Below, piece by piece: positions 48,101 to 56,126 of a stretch of 64,000 nt of DNA (positions are counted from its first letter, which is position 1; the number at the start of each line of letters is the position of its first letter). The notes beneath the pieces were generated by a model that was not told the DNA's origin, did not search any database, and was given only the letters and a program-made list of their open reading frames with translations. Source of the DNA: Gymnothorax reevesii (lineage: Eukaryota; Chordata; Actinopteri; Anguilliformes; Muraenidae); the NCBI GenBank assembly GCA_029721435.1, contig CM056574.1:33994001-34058000 (forward strand), read 5' to 3'. A program made the translations under genes and the position numbers.

Positions 48101-48249
48101 TTGTACAGCCAACACACTCCTGTTCTTACCTCGTATAAGTTTTTCCGGAATTTTTGCCGCAGAGCAGCTTGAGGAGAGAGGATTCCAGCATCACTTTTTC
48201 GCAGTCTGCCACTTCTCCTGGACCCAGTGGTCGCAACTGGTTGCGACAT
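26999..48249 (-). CDS. cenpt: CENPT, centromere protein T (12 coding exons, complete)
   Basis: Coding exons in transcript order: 48249-48130, 47659-47503, 46590-46500, 45674-45526, 43532-43466, 43011-42863, 42293-41079, 40521-40033, 38577-38475, 35690-35514, 34141-34037, 27128-26999. They total 2,952 nt, or 983 residues plus stop, with all phases compatible. CENP-T pairs with CENP-W through a C-terminal histone fold and holds the NDC80 complex with its N-terminus at the inner kinetochore. Visible here are an N-terminal [10 protein letters not shown] motif (about residue 80), conserved [11 protein letters not shown] and [12 protein letters not shown] segments, an acidic region at about 245-812, and a histone fold at about 877-983 ([66 protein letters not shown]). 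The protein is much longer than the human one (561 residues by recall) because of the acidic expansion. Confidence 0.95.
27313..27450. repeat. Compound (CT)n-(ACGC)n-(CA)n microsatellite
   Basis: About 140 bp of alternating purine-pyrimidine dinucleotides (CTCT, then CACGCACG, then CACACG) in the last CENPT intron. Such sequence can adopt Z-DNA. Confidence 0.9.
27601..30768 (+). mobile_element. Outer Tc1-like transposon (interrupted)
   Basis: The termini CAGCCCCAATTCTGAAATAG and, inverted, CAACCTCAATTCCAAAATAG are flanked by TA at 27599-27600 and 30769-30770. Plus-strand transposase pieces include [20 protein letters not shown] (HTH), [17 protein letters not shown] and, after the insertion, [17 protein letters not shown] with the third catalytic Glu kept. 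Frameshifts make it a pseudogene. Its own length without the inner element would be about 1.58 kb. Confidence 0.92.
28607..30191 (-). mobile_element. Inner Tc1-like transposon nested in the outer one
   Basis: The ends CAGTGCCCTCCATAATTATT and, inverted, CAGCGCCATCCATAATTATT start an inverted repeat, with TA duplicated at 28605-28606 and 30192-30193. The minus-strand transposase N-terminus is open from 29827 to 29429 (HTH with [20 protein letters not shown], then [20 protein letters not shown]). It continues out of frame with [10 protein letters not shown] and [19 protein letters not shown] (29264-28944), ending [13 protein letters not shown]. At least one frameshift inactivates it. Confidence 0.93.
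30949..31210. repeat. Two direct copies of a 144-bp unit
   Basis: The block GATTATC...AATCGATAGGGAGCTTCCT...GAACATTTGGC...GTGTTTTTCAG occurs twice, 144 bp apart. A CAGACAGACAGACGGAC tract follows. It is part of a wider interspersed repeat. Confidence 0.7.
31211..31801. other. Intronic sequence without recognised feature
   Basis: AT-rich CENPT intron sequence, with a TATAGTAGG/ACTATAGTA microrepeat near 31340-31370. Confidence 0.3.
31806..32348. mobile_element. piggyBac-type MITE
   Basis: Termini CCCCATCTAGACTGGG and, inverted, CCCTATCTAGACTGGG are flanked by TTAA on both sides (31802-31805 and 32349-32352). CCC-ends with a TTAA target are the hallmark of piggyBac elements. At 543 bp without a coding frame it is nonautonomous. 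Confidence 0.82.
33170..33900 (+). mobile_element. Tc1-like transposase remnant
   Basis: Plus-strand reading gives [20 protein letters not shown] (normally WSDESKF), a GSVMVWG-like region and a downstream D-L-N-P-I-E equivalent (CCTTAATCCGATTGAGCAA), ending near [16 protein letters not shown]. Several stops are present. It lies in the last CENPT intron. Confidence 0.78.
34037..34141 (-). CDS. cenpt: CENPT exon, central histone-fold helix
   Basis: The acceptor is TTTCTGCAG and the donor is GAGGAG|GTACAT. It encodes [20 protein letters not shown] and [10 protein letters not shown], the long alpha-2 and the start of alpha-3. Confidence 0.96.
34321..35400 (-). mobile_element. Tc1-like element remnant with GTGAAAAAGTATTTG-type ends
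   Basis: The ends CAGTGCCATGAAAAAATATT and, inverted, CAGCGGTGTGAAAAAGTATT pair. Inside each, a TTTTAGATCATC-like block recurs inverted. Minus-strand pieces read [20 protein letters not shown] and [17 protein letters not shown]. It is the same superfamily as 12990-14800 and the termini at 55492 and 58443. The CENPT exon at 34037-34141 lies just outside it. Confidence 0.8.
35514..35690 (-). CDS. cenpt: CENPT exon, first half of histone fold
   Basis: The acceptor is ATCTCTAG and the donor is GACAT|GTAAGG. A Lys/Pro-rich basic linker leads into [15 protein letters not shown] and DCYSILKDI, the first histone-fold helix and loop. Confidence 0.95.
36287..36486. repeat. Hairpin cassette, copy 1
   Basis: It begins TATAAAAGCACAAACGG. 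A 57-nt arm (36351-36407) and its inverted copy (36422-36478) differ at one position and are separated by a 14-nt loop (36408-36421). Confidence 0.93.
37238..37437. repeat. Hairpin cassette, copy 2
   Basis: Reads identically to copy 1, offset by 951 bp: arms at 37302-37358 and 37373-37429. Confidence 0.93.
38475..38577 (-). CDS. cenpt: CENPT exon before the histone fold
   Basis: The acceptor is GAAACTCAG and the donor is GGCCAG|GTATGC. It encodes [13 protein letters not shown] and [13 protein letters not shown]. The 59-bp minisatellite begins right at this donor. Confidence 0.92.
39055..39590. mobile_element. Foldback MITE in a CENPT intron
   Basis: The outer ends GACTGTATAAAAAGATGGAC and, inverted, GACTGTATAAAAAGGTGGAC pair. 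A further inverted block, TTTAATGGCCAGCAGATGGC, lies inside. A partial end (CCATCTTTTTATAGACTATAG) recurs at 39945-39965, suggesting a composite of two copies. Confidence 0.8.
40033..40521 (-). CDS. cenpt: CENPT acidic linker exon
   Basis: The acceptor is TGTGCTCAG and the donor is CGAAG|GTAATG. It encodes an acidic, Ser/Pro-rich linker including a run of ten or more glutamates (a GAG/GAA tract, about 40285-40320), DEWEDMDGP and a ending rich in D/E/S. Confidence 0.92.
41079..42293 (-). CDS. cenpt: CENPT large acidic exon with 33-bp coding repeat
   Basis: This 1,215-nt exon has acceptor GCCCTCTCAG and donor CACAG|GTAAGC. It starts [11 protein letters not shown], passes through a Glu/Asp-rich stretch, then about 12 imperfect 11-residue repeats of the form [11 protein letters not shown]. 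It ends in a non-acidic tail ([16 protein letters not shown]). No folded domain is evident. In the family this region is a flexible linker. Confidence 0.93.
41240..41655 (-). repeat. 33-bp coding minisatellite in CENPT
   Basis: On the plus strand, units of the form CTCAGATTCTGCGGCCCCCT plus CATCGTCCTGCGT recur about 12 times with substitutions. One unit is 11 codons ([11 protein letters not shown]). Because the period is a multiple of three, other frames and the opposite strand are also open. Confidence 0.93.
42863..43011 (-). CDS. cenpt: CENPT exon
   Basis: The acceptor is GCTTCTTAG and the donor is CCCAG|GTACCA. It encodes [13 protein letters not shown] and the basic [18 protein letters not shown] segment. 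Confidence 0.9.
43466..43532 (-). CDS. cenpt: CENPT exon
   Basis: The acceptor is TTCTTTTCAG and the donor is CCAAG|GTAACG. It encodes 22 residues ([20 protein letters not shown]). Confidence 0.88.
43715..44798. mobile_element. Nonautonomous DNA element with TTACCCCTTTTCCA ends
   Basis: The left end TTTACCCCTTTTCCACCAAA and the right end GGAAAAGGGGTAA form inverted termini, and TGCTGTGCTGC/AGTGCTATTTTGG continue loosely inward. No transposase is readable. The superfamily is not determined: the flanks are TTA and TAA, not identical. Confidence 0.65.
44800..45520. other. CENPT intron without recognised gene
   Basis: A segment around 45150-45450 has the character of an old tRNA-type repeat on the minus strand (GGAACAGTGGTGAAGTAGGCT), but ends are not defined. 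Confidence 0.3.
45526..45674 (-). CDS. cenpt: CENPT exon with conserved LELPDLP segment
   Basis: The acceptor is GTAATTTAG and the donor is TGGAG|GTAGGC. It encodes [19 protein letters not shown] and [12 protein letters not shown], a conserved central block of vertebrate CENP-T. Confidence 0.92.
46500..46590 (-). CDS. cenpt: CENPT exon
   Basis: The acceptor GCCCCTGCAG gives the phase-1 join [13 protein letters not shown]. The donor is CCCAG|GTTCAG. A longer reading from an upstream AG breaks the frame, so this acceptor was chosen. Confidence 0.88.
47503..47659 (-). CDS. cenpt: CENPT exon with NDC80-recruitment-type motif
   Basis: The acceptor is CCACCCAG and the donor is GACAG|GTAGGC, phase 1. 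It encodes [15 protein letters not shown]. This matches the TPRxLLxxIL pattern that, in known CENP-T proteins, is phosphorylated by CDK1 and contacts the NDC80 complex. Confidence 0.9.
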
Positions 48250-48250
48250 A
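48130..48250 (-). CDS. cenpt: CENPT exon with start codon
   Basis: The acceptor TGAAATTCAG is followed at once by T-ATG, so translation starts one base into this exon and the 5' UTR comes from an upstream exon. The donor is ACGAG|GTAAGA. It encodes 40 basic residues ([12 protein letters not shown]). Confidence 0.85.
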
Positions 48251-48713
48251 CTGAATTTCAGAACATTGAAAACATTAGTCATGTATTCATCAGGTGCCAA
48301 CACGAATTGTCTCACAAACTAACACTTTGCCTTGATGCCCGACTAACTTCAATAATTCTTCATGTTTGTATTCCATTTATTGCAAAATGCAAACAAAGGG
48401 AAGCAAGCTGCCCAATTTAGCACAAAGCTTTTTTGACGCCCAATTTTGTGTGTGCGCCTGTTTTGGCTGAATTTAACCTTGGGAAAATGTAGCACTGGCA
48501 AATGGCAACAATTATGTATGCAGACTGCTTTGTTTCTTTGATAATTGGACATCCTTTTACTAATCCAGAGCCATCCTGCAGCAATTATGGTGACTCGCTT
48601 TACATATTAGAAAATGCAAAAAAAAAAAAAGACAAAAAAACACAACAGAATAATGCACAGTGCATTTATGAAGCACAAAGGGATATTTCTTAACCACTGT
48701 CAGAATTTAAATA

Positions 48714-50335
48714 CAAAGCCCGAATCCAATGAAGTGGGGATTTTGTGTAAAATGTGAATAAAACCAGAATGATTTTCAAATCCTTTTGGACCTATATTCA
48801 ATTATGTACATTACAAAAACTATTTAATGTTCAAACTGAAAGATATTTAATGTTCAAACTGATAAAACCTTTTTTTGGAACTATTCACTCATTTTGAATT
48901 TGATGCCTCCAAAATCTTCCAAAAAAGCTGGGACAGGGGCATGTTTACCGCTGTATTACATCACCTTTCCTTTGAACAACACTCAATTAGCATTTTGGAA
49001 ATGAGGACAGTAATTCAAGAATCTTTGTAGGTGAAATTCTTTCCCATTCTTGCTTGATGTACGATTTCAGTCGCTCAACAGTCCAGGGTCTCTGTTGTAA
49101 TATTTTGCACTTCATAATGCACCGTAAATTTCCAATGGGAGACAGGTCTGGACTGCAGGCAGTCCAGTCTATTACCTGCATTCTTCTACAACGAAGCCAA
49201 GCTGTTGTGACAATTGCAGAATGTGGCTTGGCATTGTCTTGCTGAAATAAGCAGGGATGTCCCTGAAAAAGACGTAGCTTGGATGGCAGCATATGTTGCT
49301 CCAAAACCAGTATGTACCTTTCAGAATTAATGGTGCCTTCACAGACATGCAACTTATCCATGCCATGGGCACCAACACATCCCCATACCATCACAGATGT
49401 GGACTTTTGTACTTTGCGGTGATAGCAATCTGGGTGGTCTTTTCCTCTTTAGCCCCAAGGATACGATGCCAATGATTTCCAAAAACAATTTGAAATGTGG
49501 ACTCATCAGACCACAGCACACTATTCCACTTTGTGTCAGTCCATCTCTGATGAGCTCGGGCCCAGAGAAGCCAGTGGCGTTTCTGGGTGTTGTTGATACT
49601 ATATATAGCTTTTGCTGTGCATGGTACAGTTTTAACTTGCACTTGTAGATGTAGTGACGAATGGTGTTAACTGACAATGGTTTTCCAATGTGTTCTGGAG
49701 CCCACATGGTAATATTCTTTACAGAATGATGTTGGTTTTTAATCCAGTGCCACCGAAGGGACCGATGGTCACGGGCATGTAATGTTGGTTTTCGGCCTTG
49801 CCGCTTACGTGTAGAGATTTTTCTGGATGCTCTGAGTCTTGAGGATATTATAGACTGTAGATGATGAAATTCCTAAATTCCTTGCAATTGCATGTAAAGA
49901 AGATTGTTCCTAAACTGTTAGGACTATTTACTCACGCAGTTGTTCACAAAGTAGTGAATCTCGCCCCATCCTTGCTTGTGAACGACTGAGCCTTGAGGGG
50001 ATGCTGCTTTTATACCTAATCATGACATTCGCCTGTTTCCAATTAACCAGTTCTCCTGGGAAATGTTCAAAACAGGTGTTTTTTAAGAATTACTCAACTT
50101 TCCCACTCTTTTGTTACCCCTTTCTCAGGTTGTCTGGAATGTGTTGCAGGCATCAAATTCAAAACGAGTGAATATTTCCAAAAACAATTAAGTTTATCAG
50201 TTTGAATATAAAATATCTAGTCGTGGTAGCGTACTCAATCTCAATAGAATAAAGGTCGAAAAGAATTTACAAATCATTGTATTGTTCTTATTCACGTTTT
50301 ACACAACGTCCCAACTTCACTGGAATTGGGACACT
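48714..50335 (-). mobile_element. Tc1-like transposon remnant in CENPT intron 1
   Basis: The ends pair (AATCCAATGAAGTGGGG; inverted right end AATTCCAGTGAAGTTGGG), followed by TGTGTAAAA(T/C)GTGAATAA on both sides. Minus-strand transposase parts: HTH-like EQSSLHAIARNLGISSST, SVLWSDESTFQIVFGNHWH, MMVWGCVGAHGMDKLHVCEG and CSPDLSPIGNLRC. The third catalytic acidic residue is Gly (PIG for PIE), and the frame is broken in several places. Confidence 0.9.
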
Positions 50336-50891
50336 ATACAAATTTTAGCATTGGTAATGAATTTATTCTAAGTTACATTGTTCATTACTGGTATGTCTAC
50401 TCCATTCAAGATTACCTCAATACAGGTTGGTTTAATCCCCTTCAAAACCGTGTTTTCTCAACCCAAGGTGTGCGTTAGTCCTTTGATTACTGGACTGTTT
50501 CTTATTATTTTGAGCTGCCTGTCGCTCAGGCTCCCCCTTTTTCATTGTAAATTTTATTGGAGCTTGTTGTATTTTATAGGTGAAATTAAATAAATTGAAA
50601 GAAAGTAAGGAGTGAACAAGAGTGAGCTTAAAAAAGGCATGTAGTGGTTAAGTAACGTTAATACTAATGCGCAATGAGGACAAACTCCGTTACAGCTGCT
50701 TCAGCTGGCGGAGGTACACTCGCCTGCGTGTGACCGGGGAACTTGGTTGCTCGGTGTACAGCACGTTCCTCAGAAGTATCCGAGCAGACACGTCCTCAGA
50801 TGAATCCATTGACAGGCAGGCTAAACGCAACAGACAGGATATTAGCATAGAATTTGTTGTCGCTAATGTGAACAAATAACTTAACAACGTT

Positions 50892-51614
50892 AAGCCCAAC
50901 GTCCACTGGAAGCGTGAGACGCGCGTCAAAAAATTGGTTACATTAATTTCAATGGAGCAACGCCCACTGGCAGCGTGTGACGCGCATCAGATTTTTACTT
51001 CTCGCCACTGCTCAATTTCTGAGGCGTCAACTCAATGGAAACGCATTTGTCTTTTATGTTATTTAACCATTTCGCCTTGTCATGGTTAGTGGGACACATT
51101 TATCGGAAACCTCGCATGCAGTTGTCAAAACCGATATGCCTGCTTTTTAACAAAGTCGCAGTTTTGAGAGGAAATCCAATCCGTTATTTTTGCGAGCATT
51201 TAAGTTATCTAACGATCTACAGTTAAGACAGAACCTAACTCAGGGTACACTGGTAAGAACTTAACATTGCTAAGCTAGCCAGCTAGCTAATTCGCTGCTG
51301 GGTGAAGTAAATGAATCATAATCATAATTTAAAAGACGGGTAAATTTAGGAGGAAAATAATGCCTGTATGTAACGTATAGTGCATGGTAACCCGACCGTC
51401 GCACTTTGCCATCACTTAAAATAAGCTTGATCGGTAGTTCTTTTTTTTCCAAAATTAAACGTTGTCTTGTTTAATATTTTGAGATTGACACGCATGGCTT
51501 CTCGGTCGTGTTGACAGCTGCCGGTGTTGATGCGGCGGACGCTTTCAGTGGGCGTTGAGTCAAAACAACATTCGGAGTTTGACGCGACGCTTCGCGGCCA
51601 GCGGGCGTTGGGCT
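50892..51614. mobile_element. Nonautonomous element with AAGCCCAACG ends
   Basis: The ends AAGCCCAACGTCCACTGG and, inverted, AAGCCCAACGCCCGCTGG pair; GAGACGCGCGTCAAA-type sequence inside also recurs inverted near 51585 (TTTGACGCGACGC). It lies within 400 bp of the putative CENPT first exon. Confidence 0.72.
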
Positions 51615-51991
51615 TTAGACAGCTGGCAAGTTTCCCAACTTCGCTAACGTCACCCACGTCTTTACTTCCCAAGCCGTGTCACCGTGTGTTTGAATACTGC
51701 ACGAAATGTAACGTACGTCGTGCAGTTAATTAACGTTAAACGTCTACTCTCCGGTTATAGGCAGCTGGCGAGCTAGCACATCTGTTCTCACCGGTAAAGT
51801 TAGCAAGAATGCCGGTTGGGCAAGCTAACAGTATGTTGCGCCCAATTAATGCAGCTAACAAGCTAGCTAGCAAAATCATGAATATTAGCAAGCCAAGTCA
51901 CACGTAACTGTTACTCAAAGCAATGTTCAGATGGCCAGACAAACTTCGAGCTAATATTAGCTAGCTAGGCAGCTAAGTAACGTTACCTTAC

Positions 51992-52200
51992 CTGCGATGA
52001 CTCCTTGCACTGTAAATAACTCAGTTAAATTGTAAGATAGAATATATTCCTTGCTTTTACACGACAAACTGTTGCCGATCAGCCAGTTTATTCCTTAACA
52101 AAACAAAATAAAAAGTGTCAAATGTTAGCTTCACATGATTCTAATTCTACTATCTGCTTTCAACAGTTTTTTTCCCCAAAGTCGCTGATGACGTTGAATC
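51992..52200 (-). other. cenpt: Probable noncoding first exon of CENPT
   Basis: A good minus-strand donor (CGCAG|GTAAGG) ends a putative exon at 51992 with no ATG close upstream. CENPT needs a 5' UTR exon because its coding starts one base after an acceptor at 48250. The upstream limit is a guess, set just short of the TCTCGCGAGA palindrome. Confidence 0.45.
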
Positions 52201-52222
52201 CCGCCTTTGGTTTCAAGTAAGT

Positions 52223-52232
52223 TCTCGCGAGA
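52223..52232. promoter_or_regulatory. TCTCGCGAGA palindrome (BANP-type promoter element)
   Basis: A perfect TCTCGCGAGA lies between the divergent CENPT and THAP11 genes. This palindrome is a known motif of CpG-island promoters, recognised by BANP. It sits just upstream of the predicted CENPT first exon. Confidence 0.75.
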
Positions 52233-52268
52233 GGTTGTCGGCGGAAAGGAAGATTCTTTTTATTGGCA

Positions 52269-52287
52269 GAATCGTGGTAGTTGTAGT
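52269..52287 (-). promoter_or_regulatory. Weaker THAP11/ZNF143-type composite site
   Basis: On the minus strand this reads ACTACAACTACCACGATTC. It matches 14 of 19 positions of the recalled composite motif ACTACAATTCCCAGAATGC, with the ACTACAA half intact. Confidence 0.45.
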
Positions 52288-52289
52288 TG

Positions 52290-53080
52290 CACTACCCCCC
52301 TAAGTACTGTGATTTAGTTTGAGCGCAGTGTGCCAGACATTGTTTTCTTTTGGCAAGTTGACGGCCACTGAGTCTCAAATAAGGCTCTTATTATTGGGGA
52401 CGGTTAAATGAGTTATTGCCTGGATGTGTTTTCTTTTGTTCGACTGAGAAAAAAAAACACTCCATATTGTCTATCTTCAATTCTCTCTGTGTATTTAATG
52501 GTATGCTGCATAGTGCAGACCCCTGTTAGAAACACATTGAAGTATACAAACTATGGCAAAGATAAATAGCAATATTTCTTTTATTAGTCACAAACGTTTC
52601 GGGCGTTACAAAGGTACACAGATCTTACATAAACTTCTATATTCGGTTTCTTGCCACCAGATTATGAGTAAGAGCAAAACGAGAGCATTACTACGAAAAG
52701 TCATTTCAAAATAAGTTAATAAATTAAAATAACGTGAACAAGCCTGAATCAGATTAGTACTGTTACACGCAAGCAATACCATCTTACATGTCTCCAAAAT
52801 TTGAATGTGGGTGCATATTAGTAGAGAGACGCTTACAATATCACATCAGCAATAAGCCTACAATATTTTAAAAATATTTTTATTTATGGTGCACAGTCAT
52901 TGGAACAGCATGACACTCTACTTTCTGCATAGCTTCGCTCAATTTAAAATTAGACTTTCTAAAAAACAATATTTAAAGCTTGTTCACACATGCATTCAAT
53001 TAGACAGGCTATTAAACCTTTAAAATCAAGAATATTTCTAAATCGTTGCTTGCCAATTCTTCTTAGCAGCAAAACAGGAA
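52290..53080. other. CENPT-THAP11 intergenic region
   Basis: Apart from the sites listed separately, I see AT-rich sequence with no gene or repeat ends. Confidence 0.4.
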
Positions 53081-53087
53081 GTTGTTA

Positions 53088-53107
53088 GCATTGTGGGACG
53101 TGTAGTT
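53088..53107 (-). promoter_or_regulatory. THAP11/ZNF143-type composite site upstream of THAP11
   Basis: GCATTGTGGGACGTGTAGTT matches 17 of 20 positions of the reverse motif GCATTCTGGGAATTGTAGTT. It lies about 110 bp upstream of the THAP11 start codon, in what should be its promoter. Confidence 0.65.
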
Positions 53108-53219
53108 CCGCTCTGGGGCTGCTGGGCTTGATAACAGCGCGCGGAGGAGCTAAACAAAAATAAAATAAAGGAAAACTTCAAAAGGATTACAAATATATCG
53201 AGCTAATTTCGAAATAAGC

Positions 53220-54044
53220 ATGCCTGGATTCACTTGCTGCGTCCCCGGCTGCTATAACAACTCACATCGGGACAGGGAACTGAGATTTTACACCTTCCCA
53301 AAGGACACCGTACAGAGAGAGATTTGGCTAAAGAACATCTCCCGGGCCGGGGTAAGCGGTTGTTTCAGCACCTTCCAGCCGACGACGGGCCACCGTGTTT
53401 GCAGCATACATTTCCCCGGTGGTAGGAAGACGTACTCAATTCGTGTTCCAACTCTGTTTCCTTTGAGGGGTGTGAATGAGAGAAAGAACAGGCGCGGCAG
53501 GAAAAAGAAAGTGTCCGCCGTCCTTCCGATCATCACAAGCGTCGTTTCAGTTGGTGCAAATGCAGATGGTACAGCCACCGAGGTTACCTGCAGCAGTGAT
53601 GTGACGAACACCGGCAAAGTAGGGCTGAAATGCGAGGGCGGTCAAGAGACTAAGCCTATTGACTTAACTGTGCAAGGGGACGGTCAGTGCCTGACCGCCG
53701 TTATTTCTAGCTCCCAAGTCTTGGCGGGCAGCGACGACCTCCAGCCGACTGAAGCCGCCACAACCTCCGTATCACCCTTTCAACAAAGTGTACCGTACTC
53801 CACTGTCGACCTCTGCTTGCTGGGATCGCTGGATCACTCCTACTCGCTGACCACTGGGACCACCTCAGCGGAGTTGCTGAAGAAGCTGAATGAGCAGCGG
53901 GACATCATCGCCTTGATGGAGATGAAAATGAAAGAGATGAAGTCCACCATCCGACAGCTTAAAGTAACCGAGGCCAAATTAAAGGAAGAAGTGAGAGAGC
54001 GGGATCGCATGCTGTCCGCGGCCATGGCTCGAAAGAAATTTTGA
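53220..54044 (+). CDS. thap11: THAP11 (Ronin), THAP-domain transcription factor, single exon
   Basis: A complete intronless ORF of 274 residues. The N-terminal THAP zinc-binding DNA-binding domain occupies about 1-82: C6, C11, C61 and H64 fit the C2CH ligands, with W36, P54 and the C-terminal VPTLFP box also present. A basic patch ERKNRRGRKKK (87-97) is a likely nuclear signal. DHSY at 205-208 fits the HCFC1-binding (D/E)HxY motif, and a coiled coil spans about 216-266. The known protein acts with HCFC1 and ZNF143 on promoters of growth and metabolic genes. The human protein (about 314 residues by recall) has a polyglutamine tract; none is present here. The gene is divergent from CENPT and has THAP11/ZNF143-type motifs upstream. 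Confidence 0.97.
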   Translation: MPGFTCCVPGCYNNSHRDRELRFYTFPKDTVQREIWLKNISRAGVSGCFSTFQPTTGHRVCSIHFPGGRKTYSIRVPTLFPLRGVNERKNRRGRKKKVSAVLPIITSVVSVGANADGTATEVTCSSDVTNTGKVGLKCEGGQETKPIDLTVQGDGQCLTAVISSSQVLAGSDDLQPTEAATTSVSPFQQSVPYSTVDLCLLGSLDHSYSLTTGTTSAELLKKLNEQRDIIALMEMKMKEMKSTIRQLKVTEAKLKEEVRERDRMLSAAMARKKF

Positions 54045-54049
54045 TCTGA

Positions 54050-54900
54050 CCGCAACTGGATCAATATCATGCCGCGGGGAAAGAAAACAAAAACTTTATC
54101 AGGGATCCCTAGAGACGAGCTAACCATTTTGTACAAAATAAGCGAAAAGGTGGTTTGATTGTGAATGACTATACAAAATGTTTTGTTCACTGAATTTAGC
54201 TACTAGCTATTGCAGTTGTTAGCTGACGTGTGATATAGTAGCTTACCTTGTCATTGTACACAGTTTAGTTGATTTTTTGTGCGGCTCCTTGAGATCATTC
54301 AGTTTATCCATCATGGCTACAGAATTCGCTCGTTCTGTTGCGTGGTTATTCCCAGCTTGAGGTTTTAGGAGCAGGTTAGGTCATATCTTGGACTTAGCTT
54401 TGTGCTATGAAATGAAGTTATTGGAGAAAAGATAAAAAACGGAATCGTAGTTCGAGATAAAGAAGATGTAACCTGAACATTTATATGCAACGATTTTCGA
54501 GTTTGCATTATGAATCTTGCATCGGTTTCCATTTTACAAAATAATGTGAGACTGCAGTGTGCATTGAACGCGATATTAAGCATAATGGGAATTTACTATG
54601 AAAACTGCGTGCCAATTGGTCAGAATTCGTCTTTCAGTGGTAATACAAAGTATTGGCCATAGACGTATTATTTTTGCTCATCGTGAACCTTCACCCAGAA
54701 TAGCTACATAAACATGATTTCAACCGGATAAATTTTGCCATGCGACAAGAGAGAGAAATGTTCATTCAAAGTTATTAAAGTTCAGTTAAACGATGGCGTT
54801 GTGTTTAGAGTTTTTTCCCCTGAGATTTTTTTCCTGACCATTGTTTGTTGCATTTGATATGAAACGCTTGTTTTAAAATGGTTGTTTATAATATGGATTG
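54050..54900. other. THAP11 3' flank, nothing recognised
   Basis: Probably 3' UTR at its start. No canonical AATAAA is found close to the THAP11 stop. Confidence 0.35.
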
Positions 54901-54906
54901 TATTTC

Positions 54907-55484
54907 CAACCCCAATTACAAAAAAAGTTAAAATGCTGTGTAAAATGTAAATAAAATTAGAATTCAATGATTTGCGAATCATAAACTGACATTTTATGAG
55001 ACTTTTTATGTTTTTTGTTTTTTGCAGATTGGTGAATCTCTGTCCATCTTTACTTCTGAGAGACTTTGCCTCTCTAAAGTGCTGTTTTTATACCCAGTCA
55101 TGTCACTGACCTGTTGCCAATTAACCTAATTAGTTGCAAAATGCTCCTTCTGCTATTTCTCTATTGGTACCACTTCGTTTTCCAGCCTTTTTTTGCCCCT
55201 CTCCCAACGGTTTTGAGCTGTGTTGCTGCCATCAAATTCAGAATGAGCTAAGATTTTTCATGAAATGGTAAAATGTCTCATTTTCAACATCTGATATGTT
55301 GTCTATGTTTTATTGTGGAAAAGAAATGTGGGTTTATGAGATTTGCAAATCATTGCGTTCTGTTTTTATTACGTCCGTACGGACACATAAAATTGAGGCG
55401 GTGGGGGATATTGCCATGTTAGTGGCAAACACTTGTTATTTACAATTTACACAGCATCCCTACTTGTTTGGAATTTGGGTTGTA
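54907..55484. mobile_element. Tc1-family MITE
   Basis: Inverted ends CCAACCCCAATTAC and (right, inverted) ACAACCCAAATTCC, followed on both sides by ATGCTGTGTAAA. Near the centre are a broken Tc1 5' leader (TTGGTGAATCTCTGTCCATC) and the TGTTGCCAATTAACC block. A 65-bp insert sits near its right end (55371-55435). Confidence 0.75.
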
Positions 55485-56126
55485 TATCCCAAAGGTGCTG
55501 TGGAAAAAGTATTTGCCCCCTTCCTGATTTCTTATTTTTTTGCATATTTGTCACACACAAATGTTTCAGATCTTCAAACAAATTTTAATATTAGACATGC
55601 ATAACCAGAGTAAATACCAGCGGCGGCTCGTGAACTGGCAACAGGGGAAGCTCAAACAATCCCTCAAAATTAATGACTGGTCATGACCTGTTTTCAATCA
55701 TTCATTTAAATTACCATGACAGAAACTCCAAAAACTCTACATTATCAGATGTGGCCAGTTTTCATTTATAAGGCATACTGATTACGACTCCAGACTTCTC
55801 ACGCTTTTATTTTCTCAGGGGCTGGGGTTGGAAGCAACGCATTTGTTTCATGATTGTTTAAATGAAATAAGATAATTTGAAACGTCTTTATGCAATTCCA
55901 TTGCTTCAAACCCCTCCATGCACAAGTACTTAAATTCCACGTGAAAATCTCTTACATACGCGTTGATGGAATAATTGCTGTCTACAGCAGAGGAACGTAA
56001 AACTGCCACTTAAACTCATACCGAATGCGTGAGAGTTGACAGGTGTGCGGTAATAATGAAAAATGGCCGCATCAGTTAATGTTGAGTTTTCGGAGTTTCT
56101 GTTATTGTAATTTAAATGAATGGTCA

